In this document: one piece after another, positions 39,231 through 49,770 of the stretch | How positions within the stretch are numbered: position 1 is the first letter of the stretch | Layout of the letters: each line of letters opens with the position of its first letter | The notes under the pieces: model-generated | What the model was told of the DNA's origin: nothing | Databases searched by the model: none | The model's input: only the letters and a program-made list of their open reading frames with translations | Source: Bacillota bacterium | Lineage (GTDB): Bacteria > Bacillota > Clostridia > Christensenellales > UBA1242 | Assembly: GCA_009780065.1 (NCBI GenBank) | Contig: WRAS01000001.1 | Location: 295,750 to 359,749, forward strand | Reading direction: 5' to 3' | Length of the DNA stretch: 64,000 nt | Translations under genes and position numbers: made by a program

Positions 39231-40055
39231 ATGACAAACGAGAAAGTAATTTTTGTGGACTTTGACGGAACCCTTGCAAAAAAAGATAAGAGTGTATCCC
39301 AACGCAACATTGATGCAATAAACTTGGCAAAACAAAATGGGTGGGAGGTCGTGCTTTGTACTGGGCGCGGTGTGGACAACGTAATGCATATAACGAAATT
39401 AACAGACATCCGTTACGTGATTGGGTGCACAGGTTCGGTCATATATGATATTGTGGAAGAAAAAATTGTATACCAACAAATCATGGATAAAGCCATTGTA
39501 ACGCGACTGTATGACATTCTTAAAGACACTGATGGATTCATTGACTTTGCCACACCAAAACAAAAATTTGCAACGAATGACAGAATAAGACAGGTAGATT
39601 CGTTGACGAGAAATATCAAAACAATTCAAAAAGATATATACGAATTTATAAACGAAAATGATATTATTCAAACAACATATTTTTCACGTGACTTGGAGAT
39701 TGCTAGACAATCATATGACATGGTAAAAGATGTTAGGGAAATGGACATAGTTGGTTATGCCAAAGAACTTTTTGAAAGCAACCCAAAGCCAAGGGGACAT
39801 TATGCAATTGATATGACCGCACCTGGTGTTTCAAAAGGTAATGGCGTTCGCGAATTTTGTAAATTGTTTAATATTAATCTTAGAGATACAATATGCTTTG
39901 GTGACGAGTTCAACGATGTTTCCATGTTTAAAACGGTTGGGATTCCGGTTGCGATGGGTAACGCAACCAATGAACTAAAAGCAATTGCAAAACACGTAAC
40001 CGACACACACGAAAACGATGGCGTGGCGGTTTTTATTGAAAAATTCTTTAACTAG
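39231..40055 (+). CDS. Cof-type HAD-superfamily hydrolase
   Basis: VDFDGTLAKKD, CTGR, FGDEFNDVSMF motifs. Confidence 0.9.
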   Translation: MTNEKVIFVDFDGTLAKKDKSVSQRNIDAINLAKQNGWEVVLCTGRGVDNVMHITKLTDIRYVIGCTGSVIYDIVEEKIVYQQIMDKAIVTRLYDILKDTDGFIDFATPKQKFATNDRIRQVDSLTRNIKTIQKDIYEFINENDIIQTTYFSRDLEIARQSYDMVKDVREMDIVGYAKELFESNPKPRGHYAIDMTAPGVSKGNGVREFCKLFNINLRDTICFGDEFNDVSMFKTVGIPVAMGNATNELKAIAKHVTDTHENDGVAVFIEKFFN

Positions 40056-40105
40056 GTCGCAAGATGTATTTGTACTCCTGTAACGCTTTGTGTTAGACTG
40101 GATAC

Positions 40106-42595
40106 ATGATTGAAATTAAAAAAGTCACAAAGGTTCACCATAACCTGAACGGCAGTAATGTCGTCGCACTTCGCGGTATTGATTTAAAATTGGACAAAAC
40201 TGGTCTTGTATTTGTTACGGGTAAATCTGGCTCGGGAAAGACCACGCTGCTGAACATACTTTCGGCGCATGATACAATGTCAATCGGCGAGATGAGTGTC
40301 AACGGCGTGGATATCAAGAACTTTGGTGATCGCGGAATAGACGGATACAGAACATCTTTTGTGGGTAAAGTTCCGCAAGAGTTGGACTTGATTCCAAACA
40401 TAACACTGGCAGAGAACGTCGCACTGGCGGCCGAGATTCAGGGCAAACTACCCGACAAAGCAGAAATCAGTTCTTTATTTAAAAAATTGGGAATCGAAAA
40501 ATTGGAAACACGATACTCAAAGGATATCAGTGGCGGGGAAGCCCAACGCGTGGGTATTGCACGTGTTCTTATCAAAAAGCCCAAAGTACTGATTGCAGAC
40601 GAATTTACATCTGGTCTGGATGTAGAGAATCAAAACATCGTTTATGAGATTTTAAAAAGTCTAAGCAAAGATATATTAATAATTACAACAACTCATAATA
40701 ACGACATGGCAAAGAAATATGGGGACAGGGTTATCACCTTGGATAACGGAAAAATTATATCTGATGCTGTTGCAGAATTGCCTAAAGAGCCAAAGCCAAA
40801 AGGAAAGAAACCCACCAAGAAAGAACTCCAGGCACAGGCACAAGCAGAAGTGATTGAGGCACCTCCAGTTGAACAAAAAGCCGAATTGACATTTGAACAA
40901 ACAAGATTGCCGTTCAAACGTGCACTTAATATCGCCTGGGCAAACTTTAATGCGAACAAGTTAAAAACCATACTTGCAATTGTTATCTGTATTTTGACAA
41001 TCAGTTTCTTTGCGGTTGCAACAAATTTATCCAACCTAAATCATGCGCGTTTAACGTTTCAAAGTTTCTCACGCAGCAATGCCCCATATATAGGTTTTGT
41101 AGACAACACACGGCTGTTAACAGGTGCGGATCGCGAGAATTCAATATCTGGGTTTTATAACACAACCGCACTTGCGCACCAATTCGGCCCAGACGTATTT
41201 TCGCCGCTGGATGTTGGTATTGTCACACACACGATTCATGCACCGACACGCTTGGTTGCGTTGGATGGCGGAACTGGTGGTAACAACATATTTGGTCAAT
41301 CACTGTTGCATGGGAACTGGCCAAATAATACGGCAACCGGGAACGAGATTACAATATCCGATTTCATCGCAACACAAATTGCGACAGCACGTGATGTCAG
41401 TCTTGCGGCTGTTGTGAATACATCATTGGAACTTTGGGATGGCATGATAACATTCCAAATTGTCGGAATATATCGCACAAACTTTACAGACTTTTTCGCA
41501 ACCGAGAACGGTCGTTTCCCGTCACCTGCTTTGTTTAATGCAGCCAACTTGTTGCCTCGGCCTGGTTTGAATGATGCACGTATTAATCAATTGAATCACC
41601 TTTTGCAAAACAATTTTGTCACTGCATACGTACCTGCAAGTTTTGTCAATATACTAAGAAACCCGCCCAGTGGAATAGTGTGGTCTGGTATTGACGAAAT
41701 TCGTTTGGGAGTAGCAGGCAATATGTCCGCATCCAACTTTTTCATCACCGACCATATTACTGGGGGGCGTCCAACATCTGCACAAATCGCGGGTGGGCAA
41801 GCACCACTGTACCAGGCAATTTATCTCAATGATGGTCTTATAATCCAACCTATACCTGGGCTTACTGCATACGTTTCATCTGACTTGCAAACTGCGGCAT
41901 CAATAATAGGTAACCTCAGTTTCACAGTTTCAAGCATAACTACGACAACACTAAGAAGTTTCAGTATAGGTGTAAGTGTAGACGCTGGATTGGGGGCGGG
42001 GAATATACTTCGTGTGCCTATGGATATCTACACGCAACTTGTGGATACATTGATGTTGCCTACCCAGGAACTTCTTGTGGCAAATAACATAAATCGTTCT
42101 GAATTTCTTCAAATCAAAGAAAGCCTCGGGGAAAACGTTACCATGTCATACATGGACTCGTACATGATTGATAACTTTTTTGCAGGTTTCAACAGTGTTA
42201 CAACAACCATGATAATTGTTGCGGTCATCCTGGCAATGATTACATTATTATTGATGGTATCGTTTATTTTCCAAAACGTCAGACAAAAGCACAAAGAAAT
42301 CCGAACTCTAAGAACCCTTGGTGCAAAACGTGGGGACATTATCCGAATATTTATTGCCGAAGCCGCGTTATTTACCACCGCGATATTGCTTGGTGTTTTA
42401 TTGCTGACTTCAATTACGATTGCAATCACAGGAGCCTCAATCGCAAGTGCTCAAGGCTTTACAATACGCGTCTTTAATACCAGTTTCTTGTTTTACTTCT
42501 TGGTTCTTGCTTTCACTGCGATTACGATATTTGCATGTTATTTCGCTGCAGCAACCGCAGCGTCCAGCCTAAAGGGAAAGAACAAAGATGCATAA
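40106..42595 (+). CDS. ABC transporter, fused ATPase-permease (MacB/FtsX type)
   Basis: GKSGSGKTTLLN Walker A, ISGGEAQRVGIAR signature, C-terminal FtsX-like permease. Confidence 0.9.
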   Translation: MIEIKKVTKVHHNLNGSNVVALRGIDLKLDKTGLVFVTGKSGSGKTTLLNILSAHDTMSIGEMSVNGVDIKNFGDRGIDGYRTSFVGKVPQELDLIPNITLAENVALAAEIQGKLPDKAEISSLFKKLGIEKLETRYSKDISGGEAQRVGIARVLIKKPKVLIADEFTSGLDVENQNIVYEILKSLSKDILIITTTHNNDMAKKYGDRVITLDNGKIISDAVAELPKEPKPKGKKPTKKELQAQAQAEVIEAPPVEQKAELTFEQTRLPFKRALNIAWANFNANKLKTILAIVICILTISFFAVATNLSNLNHARLTFQSFSRSNAPYIGFVDNTRLLTGADRENSISGFYNTTALAHQFGPDVFSPLDVGIVTHTIHAPTRLVALDGGTGGNNIFGQSLLHGNWPNNTATGNEITISDFIATQIATARDVSLAAVVNTSLELWDGMITFQIVGIYRTNFTDFFATENGRFPSPALFNAANLLPRPGLNDARINQLNHLLQNNFVTAYVPASFVNILRNPPSGIVWSGIDEIRLGVAGNMSASNFFITDHITGGRPTSAQIAGGQAPLYQAIYLNDGLIIQPIPGLTAYVSSDLQTAASIIGNLSFTVSSITTTTLRSFSIGVSVDAGLGAGNILRVPMDIYTQLVDTLMLPTQELLVANNINRSEFLQIKESLGENVTMSYMDSYMIDNFFAGFNSVTTTMIIVAVILAMITLLLMVSFIFQNVRQKHKEIRTLRTLGAKRGDIIRIFIAEAALFTTAILLGVLLLTSITIAITGASIASAQGFTIRVFNTSFLFYFLVLAFTAITIFACYFAAATAASSLKGKNKDA

Positions 42596-43025
42596 TGACG
42601 TATTAAAAATATATACAGACGGTGCCTGCAGCGGTAACCCAGGTCCAGGCGGGTGGGGTGTTGTAATGATTTTTGCCGAGCATATAAAAGAACTGTCTGG
42701 TGCGGAGCAAGACACCACCAATAACCGCATGGAATTGCTGGCGGTTATACGGGGGTTGGAGGCGGTAACAAAAAAAATCGCGGTCGAGATTTACAGCGAT
42801 TCGTCTTATATTGTGAACGCGATTAACCAAGGCTGGCTTGAAAATTGGCAACGCAGTGGTTGGAAAACCGCGAACAAAGATTCGGTCAAGAACCAAGACC
42901 TGTGGCAAAAATTAATTGAATTAAATAAAGAATACAAGCCAAAATATATAAAGGTAAAAGGTCATAGCACCGACAAGTATAACAACCGCGCAGATGAACT
43001 TGCGGTGGGTGCAATTAAAAGGTAA
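42588..43025 (+). CDS. rnhA: ribonuclease HI
   Basis: IYTDGACSGNPGPGGWG, TNNRMELLAVI, VKGHSTDKYNNRADELA. Confidence 0.96.
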   Translation: MHNDVLKIYTDGACSGNPGPGGWGVVMIFAEHIKELSGAEQDTTNNRMELLAVIRGLEAVTKKIAVEIYSDSSYIVNAINQGWLENWQRSGWKTANKDSVKNQDLWQKLIELNKEYKPKYIKVKGHSTDKYNNRADELAVGAIKR

Positions 43026-43029
43026 TGAC

Positions 43030-43818
43030 ATGGCAAAGGCGAAAAAGATTGGTTTGGTATTGGGCTCGGGTGGGGCACGCGGCTTTTGTCACATAGGTAT
43101 TATCGAGGTTCTCCAAGAAAACAACATACCAATCGACATTGTCACCGGCTGTTCTATGGGTGCCATGGTGGCGGGTGGGCTTGCCGCGGGTGTAACCACA
43201 GAAAAAATGCGCGAGGTCGCAAGCAAGGTCACGAACTTTACGGTCTTTGATATTGATATCCGAAATATCCGAAAGATGGGTGGATTTGCAAAGGGCAATC
43301 GCTCGATGAAACTTTATAAGCAGTACGTAGGTGAATCTTTGATCGAAGAATGCGAGATAAAACTTGCTATTATTGCAACCGACCTTAAAAATAATGAATT
43401 ATATGTATTCAAAGATGGGCCAATATGGCGGGCTGTGCGTGCCAGTATGTCCATCCCCGGCCTGTTCCATCCGATATGCGAGGACGACAAAGTATTGGTT
43501 GACGGGGGTTTGTTGAAACGCATGCCAATTGCCGAGGCTCGTGAACTGGGCGCGGACGTCATAATTGCTGTGGATGCAACTGGTCCGCCGTCTTGTGATT
43601 TTAACTGCCACTCGACCCTAAAGGTCTTTGAACAGGCATATAAAATCATCGACTGGAAAACCGCCCAGTACGAGGGCAAAGATGCGGATATTCTAATTGT
43701 ACCAAAAGTAACACGTTCCGCATTAAGATTCAAAAATAATGAAGAGGTAATCCAGGCTGGTCGTGACGCAGCAACCGAGGCACTACCTCAAATTTTAAAA
43801 CTTGTTAAAAATAAATAA
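43030..43818 (+). CDS. patatin-like phospholipase
   Basis: GSGGARGFCHIGI, GCSMGAMV (GxSxG), VDGG. Confidence 0.93.
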   Translation: MAKAKKIGLVLGSGGARGFCHIGIIEVLQENNIPIDIVTGCSMGAMVAGGLAAGVTTEKMREVASKVTNFTVFDIDIRNIRKMGGFAKGNRSMKLYKQYVGESLIEECEIKLAIIATDLKNNELYVFKDGPIWRAVRASMSIPGLFHPICEDDKVLVDGGLLKRMPIAEARELGADVIIAVDATGPPSCDFNCHSTLKVFEQAYKIIDWKTAQYEGKDADILIVPKVTRSALRFKNNEEVIQAGRDAATEALPQILKLVKNK

Positions 43819-43837
43819 TATGGTAAACTATTCATTA

Positions 43838-46165
43838 ATGAAAACAAAACATATAACACTTGTGGGTAATCTTGTTTTTATGCCGCACGGCATGTATTCT
43901 ATCTCTCTGAAAACTGATCCACAAATCAATACCGTAGCCAAAGCAATTAACGATGGCATGGATATCCTTGTGGTGACAAATCTGGACGAAGGTGAAGGCA
44001 CAACCACAATCACCAACCTTGCAAAAATTGGAACATTGTGCAACATCAAGAGTTTTATTAACAACGGCAAAGACCTTGCTCATGTCGAATTGCTGGCATT
44101 GGAACGCTATGAAATTAAAAGTTACGAAGTCGTGGATGAAATCTTGTTTGCCCAAACCATACCCTTTGTAATCAAAGAATTAGATGAACGTGAAAAAGAT
44201 TTACAAGTTAAACTGATAAATACGATAAAGAAAAAACTAAAAGAGATTGCAAAGTATGATTTGCGACTGGCTACGGTTATCAATGTAACGGTTAGAAATG
44301 TGTCGATGGACGCGGAAAAGTTTTTTTATACACTGGCAGATCAATTCTTGTTAAAAACAACAGAACGTCTTTTTGTCTTGGAACAACCATGTATTATTAA
44401 ACGGCTAAAGTTTATTCATGATGCAATAGACAATCATATTGAACACGTTAAAATTGCTCACGATATCAGCAACCAAACAAAAAAGACAATCGACAAAACC
44501 CAAAAGGATTATTATCTGCGTGAACAGATAAAAGTAATAAACAAAGAACTAGGTGATGATGACGAGACCGAAGCCCGTGAGATGCTGGAACGTCTTGAAT
44601 CTTGCGGCGCACCAGGCGAGGTCATCGAAAAACTGAAAAAAGAATTGAAACGTTTGGAACGCTCTCACCCAATGTCACCAGAAACCGGGATGCTGCGCAA
44701 TTATATTGAAACTGTGCTGGAACTACCATGGAAAGACGAATCCGCGGATGAAATTAACCTGGACAAGGCACGAAAAGTTCTGGATGCCGAACATTACAAC
44801 ATGGAAGACGTCAAAGACAGAATCATCGAGCACATGGCAGTAATGCAACTGAACAAAAATTTACCGGGCCAAATACTTTGTTTTGTGGGTCCGCCAGGGG
44901 TGGGTAAAACCAGTATCGTGGAAAGTGTGGCACGTGCGTTGGGGAGAAACTTTGTACGTATCAGTCTAGGCGGCGTACGTGACGAAGCCGAAATACGGGG
45001 GCACCGCAGAACGTATGTGGGGGCAATGCCTGGTAAAATTATCAACGGCATGAAAAAAGCCAAAACTATAAACCCCGTGTTTCTTATCGACGAAATAGAC
45101 AAAATGGCACATGACACGCATCGAGGCGATCCCGCCAGTGCAATGCTAGAGGTTCTGGATCCCGTGCAAAACAATGCCTTTACCGACCATTACTTGGATG
45201 TGCCATATGACCTCAGTCATGTTCTGTTTATATGTACCGCCAATGACGAAGATCTTATACCATACGCATTGCAAGACAGAATGGAAATCATCCGATTATC
45301 CAGTTATACATTACTGGAAAAAATTAAAATCGCGCGTCGGTTCCTTATCCCAAAAATTGCAAAAGAACACGGCATAACAAAAACCAAGATCGAGGTCGAT
45401 GACGAAACACTTTCGTTCATAATCGAATCATACACGCGCGAGGCTGGTGTTCGTGACCTGACCCGTGTTATTGGCGGGATATTCAGAAAATTGGCGATAC
45501 AAATAATTAATGGCTCATCCAAGGGCGAGGCCACTTTTAAACTTACAACCGCAAAGGTTTCCAAAATGCTGGGACGCGAAAAGTTCTCAAAAGACGATTT
45601 ATCCAAAGAGAATAGGGTAGGTGTGGTCAACGGTCTCAGTTATACGTCAACAGGTGGTGATATTATTAAATTAGAGGCGGTACTAACCCCTGGTAAAGGC
45701 GAACTGAAACTTACAGGCCGCCTGGGCGAAGTCATGAAGGAATCCGCGCAAATCGCACTGAGTGTCACCAAGAGCCTTGCACGCGACTATCAAATCGACC
45801 CTGATTTATTTGAAAAGCGCGATATTCATATTCACTTCCCATCCGGCGCGGTACCAAAAGAAGGTCCCAGTGCAGGTGTCGCAATCGTATGCGCAATGGT
45901 ATCCGTGTTCAGTGGAATTTCCGTAAATGGTAACTACGCCCTAACGGGCGAGGTTACACTCAGCGGCCGCGTGTTAGAGGTCGGCGGTATCCGCGAAAAG
46001 GTTTTGTCCGCATATCGTTATGGAATTAAAAATGTAATTCTACCATCTACCAATAAAAAATCACTGGAAAAATTACCAACCGAAGCCACCAAAAATATGA
46101 ACTTTGAATTTTATAATAATGTTACCGATATACTTAAATCTGTTTTAGTTACAAAAGAAAAGTGA
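43838..46165 (+). CDS. lon: Lon-type ATP-dependent protease
   Basis: GPPGVGKTSIVESVARALGR; PKEGPSAGVAI catalytic Ser; LSGRVLEVGGIREKVLSAYR. Confidence 0.96.
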   Translation: MKTKHITLVGNLVFMPHGMYSISLKTDPQINTVAKAINDGMDILVVTNLDEGEGTTTITNLAKIGTLCNIKSFINNGKDLAHVELLALERYEIKSYEVVDEILFAQTIPFVIKELDEREKDLQVKLINTIKKKLKEIAKYDLRLATVINVTVRNVSMDAEKFFYTLADQFLLKTTERLFVLEQPCIIKRLKFIHDAIDNHIEHVKIAHDISNQTKKTIDKTQKDYYLREQIKVINKELGDDDETEAREMLERLESCGAPGEVIEKLKKELKRLERSHPMSPETGMLRNYIETVLELPWKDESADEINLDKARKVLDAEHYNMEDVKDRIIEHMAVMQLNKNLPGQILCFVGPPGVGKTSIVESVARALGRNFVRISLGGVRDEAEIRGHRRTYVGAMPGKIINGMKKAKTINPVFLIDEIDKMAHDTHRGDPASAMLEVLDPVQNNAFTDHYLDVPYDLSHVLFICTANDEDLIPYALQDRMEIIRLSSYTLLEKIKIARRFLIPKIAKEHGITKTKIEVDDETLSFIIESYTREAGVRDLTRVIGGIFRKLAIQIINGSSKGEATFKLTTAKVSKMLGREKFSKDDLSKENRVGVVNGLSYTSTGGDIIKLEAVLTPGKGELKLTGRLGEVMKESAQIALSVTKSLARDYQIDPDLFEKRDIHIHFPSGAVPKEGPSAGVAIVCAMVSVFSGISVNGNYALTGEVTLSGRVLEVGGIREKVLSAYRYGIKNVILPSTNKKSLEKLPTEATKNMNFEFYNNVTDILKSVLVTKEK

Positions 46166-46176
46166 TAGAATTGAGT

Positions 46177-46767
46177 ATGTTAAAATCCGCAAAATTTATT
46201 TCCAGTCACTCTGACATTTCACAAACAAAGAACCTACCACCATATTCGCAGGTCGCATTCGTGGGGCGTTCCAATGTGGGGAAATCCTCGCTTATTAACA
46301 TGCTTACCAATCAAAAAAATCTTGCCGTCACATCCAAGACACCAGGGCGCACACGCCTTATTAATTTCTTTGAATGTCGCATAGACGCCGATAAAAATTT
46401 TTACCTTGTAGATTTGCCGGGCTATGGGTTTGCAATGGCATCAAAGTCTACACAATACGGTTGGGGCACAAATATTACACAATATTTGACACAAAGCAAA
46501 CATCTTAACCTTGTATTTGTGTTGCTGGACGTTCGACACACTCCGACAAAACTTGACATGGCGATGATTCACTTTTTGCAATCAAATAATATTCCATTTT
46601 CAATCATTGCAACCAAATGCGACAAACTATCACGCGCGCAACAGGGCAAGGCAATCATTGATCTCGCAAATGCACTTGCTGTGGGTCGTGACAATATTAT
46701 CCCAACATCATCCAAAGATAAAAATGGCAGAGATGAAATCCTTGCGAAAATAACAACAAGAGTTTAA
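46177..46767 (+). CDS. ysxC: ribosome biogenesis GTPase YsxC/EngB
   Basis: VGRSNVGKSSLINML, DLPGYGFA. Confidence 0.95.
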   Translation: MLKSAKFISSHSDISQTKNLPPYSQVAFVGRSNVGKSSLINMLTNQKNLAVTSKTPGRTRLINFFECRIDADKNFYLVDLPGYGFAMASKSTQYGWGTNITQYLTQSKHLNLVFVLLDVRHTPTKLDMAMIHFLQSNNIPFSIIATKCDKLSRAQQGKAIIDLANALAVGRDNIIPTSSKDKNGRDEILAKITTRV

Positions 46768-47183
46768 TCATTTTTCAAGTACACATCCCACGTTTTTAAT
46801 GGATGCGATTTTTTAAATCCATACTTTTCGAACAATGCAATGGAAGCAATGTTATTTGGGTTAATGCAAACACTCTTTATCATTCCCAATGAATACTTTA
46901 ATCCAATTTCCATCAACTGATTACTGTATCCTTGTCCTTGGAATTCGGGGCGCACAAAAACTTGTAAAAAATGAATTCCGTTTGGATTAATGTCATGTTT
47001 CCTATAATCTAAAAATATAACACCAATCCACTCATCACTTTCAGTTAGCAGGACATACGCGTCTAACAAATCCCAATTCTCCAGAACTTTTTCTGCGTGA
47101 TAGAAATCTTCTGGCAAAAAATGTGGACGCGCCAATTCATCCCATAATGTGGTATCATCTTTTGTTAATTTTCGGTATTTCAT
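46764..47183 (-). CDS. GNAT family N-acetyltransferase
   Basis: VFVRPEFQGQGYSNQLME; NIASIALFEKYGF. Confidence 0.88.
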   Translation of the reverse strand: MKYRKLTKDDTTLWDELARPHFLPEDFYHAEKVLENWDLLDAYVLLTESDEWIGVIFLDYRKHDINPNGIHFLQVFVRPEFQGQGYSNQLMEIGLKYSLGMIKSVCINPNNIASIALFEKYGFKKSHPLKTWDVYLKND

Positions 47184-47248
47184 TGAATGTCAGTATAGCA
47201 TCCGCAATAAAATTGCAAAACAAAAAAAGGCTTTCGCCTTTTATTTTG

Positions 47249-47326
47249 TGGGGTGGATAATGGGAATCGAACCCACGACCTTCGGAACCACAACCCGACG
47301 CTCTAACCAACTGAGCTATATCCACC
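47249..47326 (-). tRNA. tRNA-His (GTG)
   Basis: GGTGGATATAGCTCAG..GTTGTGGT..ATCCACCCCA with G-1 position. Confidence 0.95.
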
Positions 47327-47465
47327 AAAACACATTATTATATGAAATTTTCCAGTTTTTGTCAAGCGGTTTAGCCCCAGCCAGCAGCACATGCAAGTAA
47401 TAATCTTTAAATTACTGAAAAAAATGGTTTGGTGCTTTGAATTATTCGTGGTACCATTTCATTTA

Positions 47466-48272
47466 ATGAACTCTACAGAAGAATTTTTAAATTTTGCAAA
47501 AGACGTTGCATTGGAAAGCGGTAAAATAATGATGCAATATTTTGGTAAAGATGGTATCAGCGATTATAAATCTGACGATTCGATAGTGACAATAGCAGAT
47601 AAAGAGGTCAACAGCCACGTTATCAAACGTGTTCGTGATGCATACCCAACCCATGCAGTAGAAGGCGAGGAAGAGTCATATGTCAAAGCGGGCGCAACGC
47701 ATATATGGGTGTGTGACCCAATTGATGGAACCATACCATTTTCCACGCGTATACCGGTTGCGATGTTTTCTTTGGCACTTGTGATTAATGGGGAACTCGA
47801 GATCGCGGTCACATACGACCCATTCTTTGGTGATTTGTATCACGCAACAAAGGGTGGCGGTGCATATCGAAACGACAAGCGCATTACTGTTAACAATATA
47901 AAATTGGATGATATATCATGTATCGGCAGCCAATCTTCACGCCCAGCATCATTGTCACTTCTTTCCAATATTTATGAAAAACTCCCCGTAAAGAACTACA
48001 CAGGTCTTGGTAGTGTAGTCCGTGCCTCAATGGCGATCGCAGATGGATTATATACCTTTTATATCAGTTACACCAAGCCATCCACCGTCTGCTTTATTGA
48101 CATGGCTGCATTAATACTTATTGTCGAGGAGTCCGGGGGCAAAGTAACAGACATGCATGGTAACAGAATTATACACGGGAAAGAATTCGAGGGAAAAATC
48201 ATCAGCAATGGCATCGCGCACGACGAACTGCAAAGGGCAATTTCAGAAAATTGTTTGAAATCAGTTGACTAG
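47466..48272 (+). CDS. suhB: inositol monophosphatase family protein
   Basis: EGEEE, WVCDPIDGTIPF motifs. Confidence 0.9.
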   Translation: MNSTEEFLNFAKDVALESGKIMMQYFGKDGISDYKSDDSIVTIADKEVNSHVIKRVRDAYPTHAVEGEEESYVKAGATHIWVCDPIDGTIPFSTRIPVAMFSLALVINGELEIAVTYDPFFGDLYHATKGGGAYRNDKRITVNNIKLDDISCIGSQSSRPASLSLLSNIYEKLPVKNYTGLGSVVRASMAIADGLYTFYISYTKPSTVCFIDMAALILIVEESGGKVTDMHGNRIIHGKEFEGKIISNGIAHDELQRAISENCLKSVD

Positions 48273-48319
48273 TTTTTAAAAATAGGGTATTGACATATAA
48301 GACGAAATCATGTTAATAT

Positions 48320-48440
48320 GGTTTTGAAAAAAAGAAGAAGTTCCTTTCTCACCCTAGCTATTAGGCAAAGGGTTATACAAAAAATATTCCCCCAAGTATT
48401 TTTTGCGAATGAGGAAGTGGCAACACTTCTTTTTTCATAA
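48320..48440 (+). promoter_or_regulatory. putative L20-type autoregulatory leader of infC-rpmI-rplT
   Basis: structured 5' UTR ending in terminator GAAGTG-GCAA-CACTTCTTTTTT. Confidence 0.5.
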
Positions 48441-48473
48441 AAAATTCGTCTCTTTATAAAAACTTGGAGGTTT

Positions 48474-49013
48474 ATGGCAACATTTAAAGAGTTACAGATA
48501 AATAATGAAATTCGCGCGACAGAACTTCGTGTAATTGGTGCAGAAGGCGAGCAGTTGGGAATTATGGGATTTTCCCAGGCAATGCGTTTGTCGGATGAAT
48601 TGGGATTGGACTTGGTTCTTATCAGCCCAAAAGCCACACCACCCGTTGCCCGAATCATCGACTACGGCAAGTTCAAATTCGAATCCATCCGAAAGGAAAA
48701 AGAACAACGTAAATCCAGCAAGCAAGCAAAGATAAAGGAAATACAACTGAGTTTGAATATCCAAGAAAACGAGATTGCGTTCAAAATGAAATCTGCGCGT
48801 GGATTTATCGAGGATGGGAACAAGGTCAAGGTCGCAATCAACAGAATCCGTGGACGTGCAACCATGAATGCGGACAAAGGGGTTGCGTTACTGGTGAAAT
48901 TTGCCGAAGATATGGGTGACATCGCAGAAATAGACCAGGCACCAACCAAAGGGGGAACACCAGGCAGAAACGTTAGCATTACCATGGTGCTGGCACCAAA
49001 AAAGAAAAAGTAG
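48474..49013 (+). CDS. infC: translation initiation factor IF-3
   Basis: NNEIRATELRVIGAEGEQLGIM...PPVARIIDYGKFKFE. Confidence 0.97.
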   Translation: MATFKELQINNEIRATELRVIGAEGEQLGIMGFSQAMRLSDELGLDLVLISPKATPPVARIIDYGKFKFESIRKEKEQRKSSKQAKIKEIQLSLNIQENEIAFKMKSARGFIEDGNKVKVAINRIRGRATMNADKGVALLVKFAEDMGDIAEIDQAPTKGGTPGRNVSITMVLAPKKKK

Positions 49014-49038
49014 TCAAAAATAACAGGAGGAATACATC

Positions 49039-49248
49039 ATGCCAAAACAAAAAACACACAGTGGTGCAAAAAAAAGATTCAAAGCCACAAAGAGCGGCAC
49101 AAAGATCAAGCGTGCATGCCAAAACAAGAACCACATCTTGAACAAAAAGACACGTGAGCGCAAGCGTAAACTTCGCCAAGGTGACTATGTTCACAGTGGT
49201 CAGGAAAAGACAATCAGAACATTAATAGGCGCAGGCAGTGCCGAGTAA
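49039..49248 (+). CDS. rpmI: ribosomal protein L35
   Basis: [25 protein letters not shown]. Confidence 0.97.
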   Translation: MPKQKTHSGAKKRFKATKSGTKIKRACQNKNHILNKKTRERKRKLRQGDYVHSGQEKTIRTLIGAGSAE

Positions 49249-49281
49249 TCCGAACGGGGATAATATAAGGAGGAAACTAAC

Positions 49282-49638
49282 ATGAGAGTTAAAGGTGCAG
49301 TTAATAAAATGAAAAAACGCCGCAAGGTATTAAAACTTGCGAAAGGATATCGTGGTTCAAAGAGTATTCTTTTCAGGGTTGCAAGGGAACAGGTAATGAA
49401 AAGCGGTCAATACGCATACATCGGTCGTCGTTTAAAAAAACGTGACTTTCGTCGTCTTTGGATTGCGCGTATTAATGCGGCAGCCCGTGCAAACGGTCTT
49501 TCATACAGCCGTATGATGGACGGTCTTAAAAAGGCAGATATCGATATCAACAGAAAAATGCTATCAGACATTGCAATCGTTGACCCAGCAGGGTTTAGCG
49601 ACCTTGCATCAAAAGCAAAAGCAGCGTTGAAGGTTTAA
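49282..49638 (+). CDS. rplT: ribosomal protein L20
   Basis: [28 protein letters not shown]. Confidence 0.97.
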   Translation: MRVKGAVNKMKKRRKVLKLAKGYRGSKSILFRVAREQVMKSGQYAYIGRRLKKRDFRRLWIARINAAARANGLSYSRMMDGLKKADIDINRKMLSDIAIVDPAGFSDLASKAKAALKV

Positions 49639-49666
49639 TAATCTGAACTTCAAAGAACTTTGAAAT

Positions 49667-49688
49667 GGCGGGATTCCCGCCGTTTTTT
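49667..49688 (+). terminator. intrinsic terminator
   Basis: GGCGGGATTCCCGCCGTTTTTT. Confidence 0.85.
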
Positions 49689-49770
49689 GTTGCTTTAAAC
49701 ACATCGTTGTATACGTCATTGCAGAATAGTTTTTGTTGCGTTGGACATCAATATGAAATATAATTGGTAA

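Noticed and set aside
47149-47400. ORF MVSSFVNFRYF...MGIEPTTFGTTTRRSNQLSYIHQ
   Set aside because: Reads antisense through tRNA-His; the GIEPTT...RSNQLSY string is a well-known tRNA translation artefact
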